DNA of 64,000 nucleotides from Arachis hypogaea (GCF_003086295.3 NC_092048.1:92732626-92796625); one strand, 5' to 3'; positions 1 to 10,100 are shown, counted from the stretch's first letter. The notes: generated from the sequence alone by a model not told the origin. Program-made: numbers and translations.

Positions 1-65
1 ATTTCAGGGAAGAAGAGGCTAAGCAAGGAAGCAACAAAATCAATAAAGGAAGATTGAATATCACA

Positions 66-935
66 TGTGGAGTTTAAGTTCCAGCTTAAACGCCAGAATC
101 ATGAAGGCTAAGAAATGCTGGAATTGAAGTTTAACCTCCAGTTTAACCTTAAACTGGAGGTTAAACGCCAGAATGAAAAGTCTCACCAAAGAAGCATTCC
201 ACGTTTAACCTCCAGTTTGACCTCAAACTGGAGGTTAAACGCCAGAATGATAATGCCACTCAGGAAGGAGTTCCACGTTTAACCTCCAGTTTAACCTTAA
301 ACTGGAGGTTAAACGCCAGAATGGGAAAAGCACCAGGGAGCCATTTCCACGTTTAAGCTCCAGTTTGACCTCAAACTGGAGCTTAAACGTGTTCGACCAA
401 GTTTTCTCCTCCAGGGTTGCTCTCTCCATTTCCACGTTTAAGCTCCAGTTTGACCTCAAACTGGAGCTTAAACGTGTTCGACACCTCCAGGGCTACCCTT
501 CTAAGCTTCCACGTTTAACCTCCAGTTTAACCTTAAACTGGAGGTTAAACGTGTTCGACCTCCAGGATGCCTCCTTCCATTTCCACGTTTAACCTCCAGT
601 TTAACCTTAAACTGGAGGTTAAACGTGTTCGACCTCCAGGGCTGCCCTTCCTATATCCACGTTTAAGCTTCAGTTTAACCTTAAACTGAAGCTTAAACGT
701 GTTCGACTACATGACTCTCCAGGGCTGCCTTCTTCCATTTCCACGTTTAAGCTTCAGTTTAACCTTAAACTGAAGCTTAAACGTGCTTCTACAAAAGGCC
801 TCACTGGAAGTGTCTGGCGTTTAAGCTGCAGTTTAAGCTTGAACTGCAACTTAAACGCCACTCTTGGAAAAGGTTTCTGGACCAAAAATATTGTGGTTTA
901 AGTTAGTATTTGAGCACAAACATTAACTTAAACTT
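66..935. repeat. Palindrome array in A 5' LTR
   Basis: About twelve imperfect repeats, each a near-perfect palindrome of about 40 bp with arms such as GTTTAACCTCCAGTTT and their complement, separated by related spacers of about 30 bp that often begin GTTCGAC and contain CTCCAGG. Three arm variants occur in blocks (AACCTCCAG, AAGCTCCAG, AAGCTTCAG). Single-stranded DNA or RNA from here would fold into a row of hairpins. Short ORFs through it merely reflect the repeats. Confidence 0.9.
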
Positions 936-1182
936 ATTCTGGTATGAAACCCAATTGAATATCATGGTTTATGGGATTGGGCCTGAAGGATTGATGAGTC
1001 TGAAATTTCAATTTATTGAGTCATGTGCCATTATTTGATTATCACTAAGTTGGCTCAATGAATGTTACAGAATTTGGATCAGCAGCCTCATCAAGATTAT
1101 GGATCATAAACCCAAGGCAAAAGGAAAGCAGGGAGAGGCCTCAAAGCCCAAGAAACACAACAGAAGCTCAATATAGAAAGTG

Positions 1183-1190
1183 TATAAATA
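1183..1190 (+). promoter_or_regulatory. TATA box of A 5' LTR
   Basis: TATAAATA within GAAAGTGTATAAATAG. The same context recurs in the B LTRs (12112, 37502), which marks it as the LTR promoter. It lies about 960 bp before the LTR end, leaving a long R-U5. Confidence 0.75.
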
Positions 1191-2020
1191 GGATAGAATT
1201 TAAGTTAGAAAGGACTTTTACCTTCACTTTTAGCTAGTTTTCATATCTTTGTAATTGAATTCAGAGCTATGACTCACTAAACCCCCTTTCATTGGGTTAG
1301 GGAGCTCTATTGTAATTCAATGAATCAATAATAGTTTATCTTCTTCTTCAATCTTTTCTCTTGAATTTTGTTAGAAAGCTTCTCGATCTAATTCCATTGG
1401 GTAGTTGTCTTGGGAAAGAAACTACCCATAATTGGAATCCTTCGGAACCTTGGGAAAGGAATGAAGGATTCATGCTAGAGAAGCTTTCTCACAGTGAATT
1501 GGATTGGGGTTTGGATGGATATTGTGACATGTAATCCTACCAAATTGTGGTTCATGAAACTGTGTGGTATAATCAGTGATCGAGCATCATCTCTTCTTAT
1601 GAACATTTAAACCAAGGGATTGGGAATTTGTTCATTTTTAGAGAGAATTGGTGAGCCAAGGGATTGGGATCCAATCATATAAGATTGCCAAGCAAAATTC
1701 AATGAACGCATTGCTTGAGGAAGAGATAAACATGTTTTGATTCGGAGATCTCAATATCTCCTATAACCCAATGAATCCCCCAATTCTGATTACATCTTTT
1801 CTTTACATTCTGCAACTCAATTCATGCAATCACCCCCATTCCCTTTTAATTTCAGCAATTTAGTTTCTGCTCTTTAATTCATGCAATTTAAGATTCCGCC
1901 ATTTCAATTTCTTGTCATTTACTTTTCCCGCCAATTTTACATTCCGCAATTCTCATCTCAATCTTGATTCCGCTCAACTAGAACACACTTCTAATCCGAA
2001 TTGCTCACTCAACCAATCCT

Positions 2021-2092
2021 TGTGGGATTCGACCTCACTCTATTGTGAGTTTTTACTTGACGATAACCGGTGCACTTGCCGGAAGGAATTTT
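2021..2092 (+). other. Conserved U5 block of A LTR
   Basis: A stretch starting TGTGGGATTCGACCTCACTC and ending CCGGTGCACTTGCCGG. A close version is in the B LTR (12917-12980), although most of the two LTRs are unalike. It contains small inverted repeats (CTCAC/GTGAG, CCGG/CCGG). A role in reverse transcription or RNA structure is an inference. Confidence 0.55.
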
Positions 2093-2148
2093 GCCGATCG
2101 TGCAATTTCCTAAATCGTAGCATAACTAGTTTATGCGCATCAAGTTTA

Positions 2149-2166
2149 TGGCGCCGTTGCTGGGGA
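2149..2166 (+). other. Primer-binding site, tRNA-Asp type (element A)
   Basis: TGGCGCCGTTGCTGGGGA, one base different from the complement of the plant tRNA-Asp 3' end (TGGCGCCGTTGCCGGGGA). tRNA-Asp priming is typical of the Athila group of Ty3/gypsy elements. Confidence 0.9.
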
Positions 2167-2424
2167 TTGGTTTTCGATTGACAATTCTCAAATTGGAAGT
2201 TAACTAGATTGAGCAATTTCTCTTGCTTTGTTAATTCTGTTCAAGTTACTTGTTGAATTTTAATTTCTGCACTCGGTTACATGCTTTCTTTCTTTATGCC
2301 TTTAAATTCAAGCAACTAACTCACTGACTCACTAACTGTTTGAATTAATTCCTCAATTGCTCTAACCATACTCTTCCATTAACCAAGAGTATTTCACTTG
2401 TTTGTGCCTGTGCTGTGTTCTTGT

Positions 2425-5232
2425 ATGACAGGTAGGAGAGGAGAGACATCAACTCCTCCATATACCGAACCAGAGAGGACCCTTCATAGACTTAGAAGGG
2501 AAGCAAGAGGGAAGAGAGTAGTGGGAGAAGAGGAATCTGAAGGAGAATCTGAGGACAATTTTGAGGAAGCTTTAGATCTCAACATGGATAGAGAAGTTCA
2601 CAACCATGAGAGAGCTGATGGAAATAATGCCATTCCTGAGAGGAGGGTTCTTAGTTCATACATAAACCCAACCTCTGGGAATTGTGGTAGCAGCATCCAG
2701 AAACCACCCATTCAGGCTAACAATTTTGAACTCAAACCACAGCTAATATCACTTGTGGAGAATCATTGTTCATTTGGTGGAAGTGCTAATGAAGACCCAA
2801 ACCAACATCTCACAAAATTCCTGAGAATTTGTGACACTGTGAAGTCCAATGGAGTCCAGGAAGATGCATATAAACTGCTTTTGTTCCCATTTTCACTTAG
2901 GGACAAAGCAGCTAAGTGGCTGGAATCATTCCCAAGGGGGAGTCTAACAACATGGGATGAGGTGGAAAGCAAGTTTCTGGCACGTTTCTACCCCCCACAA
3001 AAGGTCAATAGGCTTCGATCTGAGGTTCAGACTTTTAGACAACAAGATGGTGAAACTCTCTACGAGGCATGGGAGAGATTCAAGGACTTGACAAGGAAAT
3101 GCCCACCAGACATGTTCCATGATTGGGTGCAATTGCATATTTTCTATGATGGACTCTCTTATGAATCAAGGAAGGCTGTAGACCATTCATCAGGAGGTTC
3201 ATTGAACAGGAAAAAGACTGTGAAAGAGGATATTGAGGTGATTGAGACAGTGGCTGAGAATGAGTACTACTATGCATCAGAAAGGCACAACACTAAGGGA
3301 GTCATGGAGCTGAACCATGTTGATACAATTCTAGCCCAAAACAAGGTGTTTGCCAAGCAACTAGCAGAGCTTACCAGGCAATTAGAAACAAAGCAAGTGG
3401 CTGCAATACACACACAAGATCAAGAGGAAGTAAGCATTGAAGGAGGTGATTGGGAAGAGGCCAACTATGTGGGAAACCAACAAAGGCAATCATATGATCC
3501 ACACTCCAACACTTACAACCCAGGATGGAAAAATCACCCAAACTTTGGGTGGGGGAACCAACAAACCCAACCACAAAACCACAAACCTTACAACCACAAC
3601 CAACATAACAATTCCACATACCAAAACTCCAACCAAAGATCATACCAAGCCACACAAAACACTTACCCCCAACCATCATATCATGGCCAAAATAATCAAC
3701 CTACCCAACTTAATCCGAACCAACAATTTCAAGATCAATTAAACCGGATAGAAGGAATGATGGCAACCATGAGTCAAGACATAACCGAATTGAAAAGCTT
3801 CAGAGATGATGTGAGAGCTACCTTAAGAAACCATGGTGAAAAACTCAAGAGGATGGAGTCTCAAGTAGGAGAGCTATCTCAACAGGCCGTCAAATCAACT
3901 GCAGTGTTCCCTAGTGACACAGAAAAGAATCCTAAAGGGGAACAAAAGAGAGTGAGATGGGAAGAATGCAAGGCCATCACCATATTGAAGGAAGTTTCAG
4001 AAGAAGAAGGAATCAGGCCCTCAGAGCAGGAGCCAGAAATCTTGAAGGAAGGAGTGGAAGAAGTTAAGCAGGAAAGTGGAACTGAGCAAGCCAAGGAACT
4101 GCAAAAAGGCATGCTGGAAATATACCAACCAAAAGCACCATTTCCTCAGAGGTTAGGAGGAGGTGAAAAAGGGAAAACCTATTCAAGGTTTTTAGAGACA
4201 TTTAACTCTCTCCATGTCAATATTCCCTTTCTTGAGATTCTCCATCAAATGCCTACACACATCAAGTATTTAAAGGAATTGTTAAGCAAGAAAAGAGTTT
4301 TGAAGGGAGGACAAACGGTAACAATGAACAAAGAATGCAGTGCTCTCATCAAGAAGGACACACTCTCTAAGAAAACGGACCCAGGAAGTTTTCATATCCC
4401 TTGCATCATAGGGGAAACAAAAATTGACAGAGGATTCTGTGATCTAGGAGCTAGCATAAATGTGATGCCTCTAACTCTTATGAAGAGGCTACAACTGAAT
4501 GAGGTGAGATCCACTGATGTAATCATACAACTGGCTAACAAAACTCAGAAGCAAGCTGAAGGGGTAGTTGAAAATGTGCTGGTGAAAGTGGGGGATTATT
4601 ACTTCCCCACAGACTTTGTCATTGTGGACATGGAGGAAAGCTACTTACACCCTATCATTCTGGGCAGACCATTTCTAGCCACTACTAGAGCGCTCATAGA
4701 TGTAGAACAAGGAGAGCTAATTCTGAGAATACATGATGAACAGCTCATTTTCAAAGTTTTCAAACCTGCATCTGAGCCTGAACCAGAACCTGAAAAGCCT
4801 AAGGATGATAGTAGCCATCTGTGTTTGGAGGAAAGTAATCCAGCAGCTGAAACTCTAAAACAGTCCTTGGAAGGCAAACAAGAGTTGCAAGAGTTAAAGC
4901 CACAAGAATCAGTGGAAACAGATCAGAAGGATCCTCCTGACATAAGGGTCAATGAAGAAATCCTCAAGAGAAAGGGAAGAGTGATAGGGAGATTGCCAAG
5001 AGGGTGGAGAAACAAGAAAATTCCCACTGAAGGTTTTTCTCCGGGAGATAACGTGATATCAAGTCATTATCTGCCAATCCCACCTGGCCTCAAAACCATT
5101 CCTTCCCAGCTCCCTCAAGTGTTCACAATCAGGAAAGTTCTTTCTATGGAACATTTAGAGGTCATGAATGAATCAAGTGGGGACGTTTTCATAGTGAGAG
5201 GAGAAGACGTCAAGCACTACAATCCACCCTAA
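2425..5232 (+). CDS. Element A ORF1: Gag plus aspartic protease, no RT or integrase core
   Basis: Structural protein and protease of a Ty3/gypsy (Athila-like) element, 935 aa. I start at ATG 2425 because element B has its start in the same context (TTTGTATG.CAGGTA); the frame is open upstream without an ATG. In order: acidic N-terminus; retrotransposon gag core at about residues 100-250 (WLESFP, LARFYPP, YEAWERF); Asn/Gln/Pro-rich linker at about 360-435; protease with DLGAS near 673 and ILGRPFLATTRA near 745; a PEPEPE acidic stretch; C-terminal VFIVRGEDVKHYNPP, which resembles the end of gypsy integrases. I see no CCHC knuckle, RT, RNase H or integrase catalytic motifs, so the element is non-autonomous. 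A stem-loop follows within 60 bp. Confidence 0.9.
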   Translation: MTGRRGETSTPPYTEPERTLHRLRREARGKRVVGEEESEGESEDNFEEALDLNMDREVHNHERADGNNAIPERRVLSSYINPTSGNCGSSIQKPPIQANNFELKPQLISLVENHCSFGGSANEDPNQHLTKFLRICDTVKSNGVQEDAYKLLLFPFSLRDKAAKWLESFPRGSLTTWDEVESKFLARFYPPQKVNRLRSEVQTFRQQDGETLYEAWERFKDLTRKCPPDMFHDWVQLHIFYDGLSYESRKAVDHSSGGSLNRKKTVKEDIEVIETVAENEYYYASERHNTKGVMELNHVDTILAQNKVFAKQLAELTRQLETKQVAAIHTQDQEEVSIEGGDWEEANYVGNQQRQSYDPHSNTYNPGWKNHPNFGWGNQQTQPQNHKPYNHNQHNNSTYQNSNQRSYQATQNTYPQPSYHGQNNQPTQLNPNQQFQDQLNRIEGMMATMSQDITELKSFRDDVRATLRNHGEKLKRMESQVGELSQQAVKSTAVFPSDTEKNPKGEQKRVRWEECKAITILKEVSEEEGIRPSEQEPEILKEGVEEVKQESGTEQAKELQKGMLEIYQPKAPFPQRLGGGEKGKTYSRFLETFNSLHVNIPFLEILHQMPTHIKYLKELLSKKRVLKGGQTVTMNKECSALIKKDTLSKKTDPGSFHIPCIIGETKIDRGFCDLGASINVMPLTLMKRLQLNEVRSTDVIIQLANKTQKQAEGVVENVLVKVGDYYFPTDFVIVDMEESYLHPIILGRPFLATTRALIDVEQGELILRIHDEQLIFKVFKPASEPEPEPEKPKDDSSHLCLEESNPAAETLKQSLEGKQELQELKPQESVETDQKDPPDIRVNEEILKRKGRVIGRLPRGWRNKKIPTEGFSPGDNVISSHYLPIPPGLKTIPSQLPQVFTIRKVLSMEHLEVMNESSGDVFIVRGEDVKHYNPP

Positions 5233-5244
5233 CAAGGGACAACC

Positions 5245-5291
5245 GTCAAGCTAGTGACGTGAAAGAAGCGCTTCATGGGAGGCAACCCATG
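5245..5291 (+). other. Conserved stem-loop region after ORF1 (A)
   Basis: GTCAAGCTAGTGAC followed by CATGGGAGGCAACCCATG, which pairs CATGGG with CCCATG over a 6-nt loop. Nearly the same pair follows ORF1 in B, and a variant hairpin follows the ORF in D. Position and sequence are conserved although the surrounding spacer is not. The function is unknown to me. Confidence 0.7.
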
Positions 5292-6310
5292 TTTTAATAC
5301 CCTTACTTTTTTTGTTTTGTTGTGCATCTAATAAAGCATGGTTTCTTATGCATGAACTTGAATCCTCAGGACAACTGCTGAAAAAGTGCACTAAACATTG
5401 CATGTAAAATGCAATTTGCCTCTAAGTTTGGTGTGCCTGAAGGCACCCCAAATTTTATTCAAAATGCATTCAATTTTTAGTGCACAACCAAAGATTAAGT
5501 TTGGTGTTCCTCTTTGAACACGGTTCATGAAAAGCACGAAGTTCCTCTGGATTTCGAAATTCATGACAAGTATACCATTCGCATGTTTTAATGCTTTGGT
5601 TTCAATTACTTAGGGTAGTAAATTTGTTTAGAATCAAAGAGCCAAGGTGACTATGATTTATTAGAATTAAGCACATTCATTAAGGACAACCAATATGGAT
5701 TTCATGTCATTAGGAGACTTGACCAAACACTAAGTTTGGTGTCCAAATAATAAGTGTGCATACATGTAGAAGTCACGGCTATAAGCTCATAAAGACAATC
5801 ATTGATTTACATGTGCAAGTACTATTCATAATTCACATGGACCGAAAAATGATAGCAAACTTGTTTGTTTGTGCAGGTACAAAAGAAAAGACAAAAATGG
5901 AGGAAAAAGACAAAGGGAGGTACGATGCTTGGTCAAAAAGAAAATTCACAAGTCTTTGAAACTAACACATGGGAAAAGGAAGTTCTGCAAGAAAAGATAG
6001 CTACATGTACAACCTAATGCACCCAGAATACTTCCAAGAAAATGAAAAGCAATTCGTCCTTCTCCTTAATTCATATATTTACCATCAAGCCACCCTGCAC
6101 AAATCACCCTAGCCGTCCATTTTGCACTTACGGGCACTATAAAGAACCACTTGGGGAACAAGTTCAACACCACCAAATCTCCTTCATGCACATTTCCTTC
6201 ATCATAGCATAAACTATCTCTTGCCGAAAACAACCTCCCCACACTTCCAACAACACTTCTTGCTTCACCTTGTCAACTTTAGCTTGTCACTTACCAAAAC
6301 TAAAGAACCA
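5292..6310 (+). other. A spacer between ORF1 and ORF2
   Basis: Non-coding. It holds three copies of TAAGTTTGGTGT (5423, 5496, 5731), a motif that recurs just before the 3' LTR. There is no TATA box I would defend. How ORF2 is expressed (spliced or internal promoter) is not evident. Confidence 0.6.
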
Positions 6311-7819
6311 ATGGCAGCTTCATCTAGCCACAAAAGGAGAAAAGACAAGCAGCCAATGGAGGAAAACAGGGAATTCGATGCATGGAGATACAGATCAATT
6401 TTCCATGAGATTCAAGCCGAATGGATGAGACCTAAAACGGTACTAGCTGAGGTTCCCTTTGACCTTGAAAAGGATGAGTTCCCAGGTGTTTGGGAAAAGA
6501 TCAAAAAGAGGAAGTGGGAGCTCCTGACTAAGCCAATCACTAAAATCAACATCAACTTGGTGAAAGAGTTTTATGCAAATGCAGTAAGGGAGGATCCAAC
6601 CAAGAAACCCACATACAAAAGCTATGTGAGAGGGGTGGAAGTTGACTTCAGTCCCAAAGCAATCATGAAAACCCTTGGCCTGAAAAACATACATTTCAGC
6701 CAAGCAAGTTATGAAGAAAGGATGATAGGAGAACCTGACTATGCAACTATTGCTGAAGACCTTTGTGCCATCAGAGCTGAATGGGTGAGAAAAACAAGAG
6801 GGGCTCCAAGAGTCTTGAGAAGGGGAGACTTAACACCTGAAGCTAAAGGGTGGTATGCAATAGTTAGGAGATCCATCCTACCCACTGCAAACTCTTCAGA
6901 AATAGTCCCTAAAAGAGCCATCTTGCTACATTGCATTATGGTGGGAGGGGAGATCAAAGTTCATAAACTCATTGCTGAACAGATACAAGAGTTTAGTGAG
7001 AAAAGTGACCCTGAATCCTGGCTCCACTTCCCTAGCACTATCATTAGACTATGCATCGATGCCCAAGTACCACTTGAGGATGAAAGACCTAATTGGCTAT
7101 ATCCTGGATTGGCCATAACTGCGTACAGAATGACTCTTGGCCCAACTCCTCCAAGACATACAAGAAGAAGAAATGAAGAAGGGCAACAAGTGGAAGCCGA
7201 GCAAGAAGCAGAACAAGAAAGACAGGAAGGAGAAGACAGAGAAGAAGAGCAAGAAGAGCAAGCAATTCCAGAAAGAAGACAACGAATTCCCAGAGACCCC
7301 ATGGATATGAGCAGAATGCAGGAAATCATGGAAGGAATGTCTCAACAATACATGAGGTCTCAGGAGAGACAAGAGGACTTTCACCTAAAAATGATGGATA
7401 TGCAAAGGAACTTTGAATCAAGATTCTTCGATCTGCAATGGGAACAGAATTTACACTTACAGGAATCCTTCAGCCACATATGCCAACACCAAGATGCCAA
7501 TGTCTTGGCAATCAAGGAAGCCACCACTTTACAGAATGCAAGATACTCAGTCCAAGCTGATTACAACATCAGTTCGCAAATCAAGCTTAACTACATAGGG
7601 GAACATCTACACAAGATGGACCCAGCATTCCCAGCTTTTGATGAGTATTTCAAAGGGAGGAAAGAAGGAGAAATAAACAAGGCAATGATCCTTGAAAAAG
7701 GAGTGGAAGAAACGATGAAAAAGGCTGGATTCTGGAAAAAGCTCATAAGAAAAGACAAAGGAAGCACAAGTGGTCAAAAAGAGGCAGGAAGCAAGAAGAA
7801 GCAGGATCCCAAGAATTAA
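6311..7819 (+). CDS. Element A ORF2: plant transposon-protein (PF20167-like) domain and coiled coil
   Basis: A 502-aa protein of unknown biochemical role. I chose ATG 6311 because the B homologue starts at the matching MA(S/A)SS position; the frame is open 30 codons further upstream. Residues about 90-280 match the pattern of the putative plant transposon protein family (EFYAN, SYVRGVEVDFSP, RGDLTPEAKGWY, AILLHCIMVGGEI). Then come an acidic Glu/Gln stretch (about 300-350), a Met/Gln/Glu-rich probable coiled coil, a segment ending KKAGFW, and a basic tail. It occupies the place where other Athila elements carry an env-like ORF, but I see no signal peptide or transmembrane segment. Family assignment is from memory of the pattern. 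Confidence 0.8.
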   Translation: MAASSSHKRRKDKQPMEENREFDAWRYRSIFHEIQAEWMRPKTVLAEVPFDLEKDEFPGVWEKIKKRKWELLTKPITKININLVKEFYANAVREDPTKKPTYKSYVRGVEVDFSPKAIMKTLGLKNIHFSQASYEERMIGEPDYATIAEDLCAIRAEWVRKTRGAPRVLRRGDLTPEAKGWYAIVRRSILPTANSSEIVPKRAILLHCIMVGGEIKVHKLIAEQIQEFSEKSDPESWLHFPSTIIRLCIDAQVPLEDERPNWLYPGLAITAYRMTLGPTPPRHTRRRNEEGQQVEAEQEAEQERQEGEDREEEQEEQAIPERRQRIPRDPMDMSRMQEIMEGMSQQYMRSQERQEDFHLKMMDMQRNFESRFFDLQWEQNLHLQESFSHICQHQDANVLAIKEATTLQNARYSVQADYNISSQIKLNYIGEHLHKMDPAFPAFDEYFKGRKEGEINKAMILEKGVEETMKKAGFWKKLIRKDKGSTSGQKEAGSKKKQDPKN

Positions 7820-8873
7820 GAAGAACCAAGCAATAAATAAGAGGTGGTCTCGTTCCTTAATAATCAAATGATCATTGGTGGATTGTCTTTATGAGCTTTC
7901 TTTCATCATAAGTCATTTAAGTGTTATGTGGAGTTTTTTTTTTAGTATGAGTGTCTGTTTATTGCTTTGAATAAAGTGAATGCCTAGATGTTTGGATATA
8001 ACTTCACCTTCTTAAACGAGTGCTTGCCATGCTTGTTCTGTTTCCAAAAATAAAAGAAAAGTTTGAACAAAAGTAACTTGGCTAAATTAGTGACAAATCA
8101 AGTAGAATTAAGTGGTGGTATGCATGCTTGATTGTTTAGTCAGATCACTGGAATTAGAGTGTAGAATTATCATTCTTTGTGTAGAAATTGAAAACTGTCT
8201 ATGGATCTTGATGAATAAATGTCTTTGGCCATGAAAAAGAAAGAAAAAGAAGAAGAAAAAGCCACTGAAAAAGGGCAACCAAAAAGCAAAAAAAAAATTG
8301 AGAAAATAAGCTAGGTACCAATGGTTTGAACTTCTGAGACAAATGCCTGTGGTGTTTATGTATTAAGGATATGCTTGGATGAATAGGTTCTGAGGAGTGT
8401 TTCAACACTTGGTAACTTGGGTTAACTAACCCGGGATTATCAACCAAAAGTCCATTATCAAGAGCAACCTAAATACAAAACATTTAGTCACACAAAGAGG
8501 TACTGGGCACCAACGTCTCAAGAAGAAATGTGAACTAAAATGCCTAAAGTGGATATGTGTAGTGCACTGATAAGAAAAAGAAAATGCCAAAGGCTTGTGC
8601 AACACATGACACTAAGCAAACAAGGAGCAAAAGAAGCTCTAAGAAAAAGAAAAGAAAAACAAAGAAGAGAAAAGTGCCAAGGACATAAGAATAACAAGAG
8701 GCCATAGCAGTGTTTGATGGATGCAATGAAAAAGTGATAATCTTACCTGATAAGAATGAAAAAGTGATACTGCAACTTTCTGCATAAAACCCTTCTGATG
8801 AACTTCAAATGCTTGCTAATATAGCCAATATAATTGCTTTCTGTTTAATACTTTCTTCTCAAATAACTCAGGA
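7820..8873 (+). other. A 3' untranslated region
   Basis: Non-coding, with A-rich stretches (8230-8300, 8570-8680). It is clearly related to the corresponding region of B (35561-36485), for example around the shared GGGTTAACTAACCCGGGAT. No gene seen. Confidence 0.6.
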
Positions 8874-8910
8874 CTTGCTTAGGGACAAGCAAGTATTAAG
8901 TTTGGTGTTG
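8874..8910 (+). other. 3' hairpin and polypurine-tract region (A)
   Basis: CTTGCTT AGGGAC AAGCAAG forms a 7-bp stem, followed by TAAGTTTGGTGT and then the LTR start TGATGCC at 8911. B has the same arrangement at 36486-36522. By position it should include the plus-strand primer site, although it is not a classical purine run. Confidence 0.65.
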
Positions 8911-9217
8911 TGATGCCAAGGCATCTTAGGCTAGTTTCACTAGTATTTTTCTGTTAGTTTTAGTGGTTTTATGCATTTTCTTGAGCTTAAAGTAACCAAG
9001 AATGGTTAAAGGAATAACAAAGCAATGAACCATCCAAACAATATGATTTTGATGCAAATTCCATGAGTTTTAGTTATATTACTTGAATGCTATGAATGGA
9101 AGATTTCTCATGAAATTTTGCAAGACTTTGATGCATTTGTTTGGATGATTTCAGGGAAGAAGAGGCTAAGCAAGGAAGCAACAAAATCAATAAAGGAAGC
9201 TTGAATATCACATGTGG

Positions 9218-10100
9218 AGTTTAAGTTCCAGTTTAAGCCTAAACTGGAGCTTAAACGCCAGAATCATGAAGGCTAAGAAATGCTGGAATTGAAGTTTAAC
9301 CTCCAGTTTAACCTTAAACTGGAGGTTAAACGCCAGAATGAAAAGTCTCACCAAAGAAGCATTCCACGTTTAACCTCCAGTTTGACCTCAAACTGGAGGT
9401 TAAACGCCAGAATGATAATGCCACTCAGGAAGGAGTTCCACGTTTAACCTCCAGTTTAACCTTAAACTGGAGGTTAAACGCCAGAATGGGAAAAGCACCA
9501 GGGAGCCATTTCCACGTTTAAGCTCCAGTTTGACCTCAAACTGGAGCTTAAACGTGTTCGACCAAGTTTTCTCCTCCAGGGTTGCTCTCTCCATTTCCAC
9601 GTTTAAGCTCCAGTTTGACCTCAAACTGGAGCTTAAACGTGTTCGACACCTCCAGGGCTACCCTTCTAAGCTTCCACGTTTAACCTCCAGTTTAACCTTA
9701 AACTGGAGGTTAAACGTGTTCGACCTCCAGGATGCCTCCTTCCATTTCCACGTTTAACCTCCAGTTTAACCTTAAACTGGAGGTTAAACGTGTTCGACCT
9801 CCAGGGCTGCCCTTCCTATATCCACGTTTAAGCTTCAGTTTAACCTTAAACTGAAGCTTAAACGTGTTCGACTACATGACTCTCCAGGGCTGCCTTCTTC
9901 CATTTCCACGTTTAAGCTTCAGTTTAACCTTAAACTGAAGCTTAAACGTGCTTCTACAAAAGGCCTCACTGGAAGTGTCTGGCGTTTAAGCTGCAGTTTA
10001 AGCTTGAACTGCAACTTAAACGCCACTCTTGGAAAAGGTTTCTGGACCAAAAATATTGTGGTTTAAGTTAGTATTTGAGCACAAACATTAACTTAAACTT
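9218..10100. repeat. Palindrome array in A 3' LTR
   Basis: The same array as in the 5' LTR, but the first palindrome is complete here (18 bp longer). Confidence 0.9.

Larger units (their letters stand above)
1..2142 (+). mobile_element. Element A, 5' LTR (left part cut by window edge)
   Basis: This matches 9148-11307 almost base for base, so it is the 5' LTR of the same element; about 237 bp lie to the left of the window. It ends ...GCGCATCA at 2142, followed by a 6-nt spacer and a primer-binding site. By eye it differs from the 3' LTR by two substitutions (near 50 and near 1399) and an 18-bp loss near 85. Such near identity implies a recent insertion. It contains a palindrome array, a TATA box and a conserved U5 block. 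Confidence 0.93.

Noticed and set aside
235..592. Small ORFs of 74-75 aa on both strands through the LTR arrays (also near 9400-9757 and 26414-26771)
   Set aside because: They simply translate the palindromes and read alike on both strands. No start context or homology.
66..935. CRISPR-like array
   Set aside because: Regular palindromes with spacers look superficially similar, but the spacers are related to one another, the array is repeated in both LTRs of a retrotransposon, and the context is a plant genome.
1912..2181. 89-aa ORF at the LTR end (also 11077-11346, 28090-28359)
   Set aside because: It lies in the conserved U5 and crosses the LTR border; its C-terminus changes with the flanking DNA.
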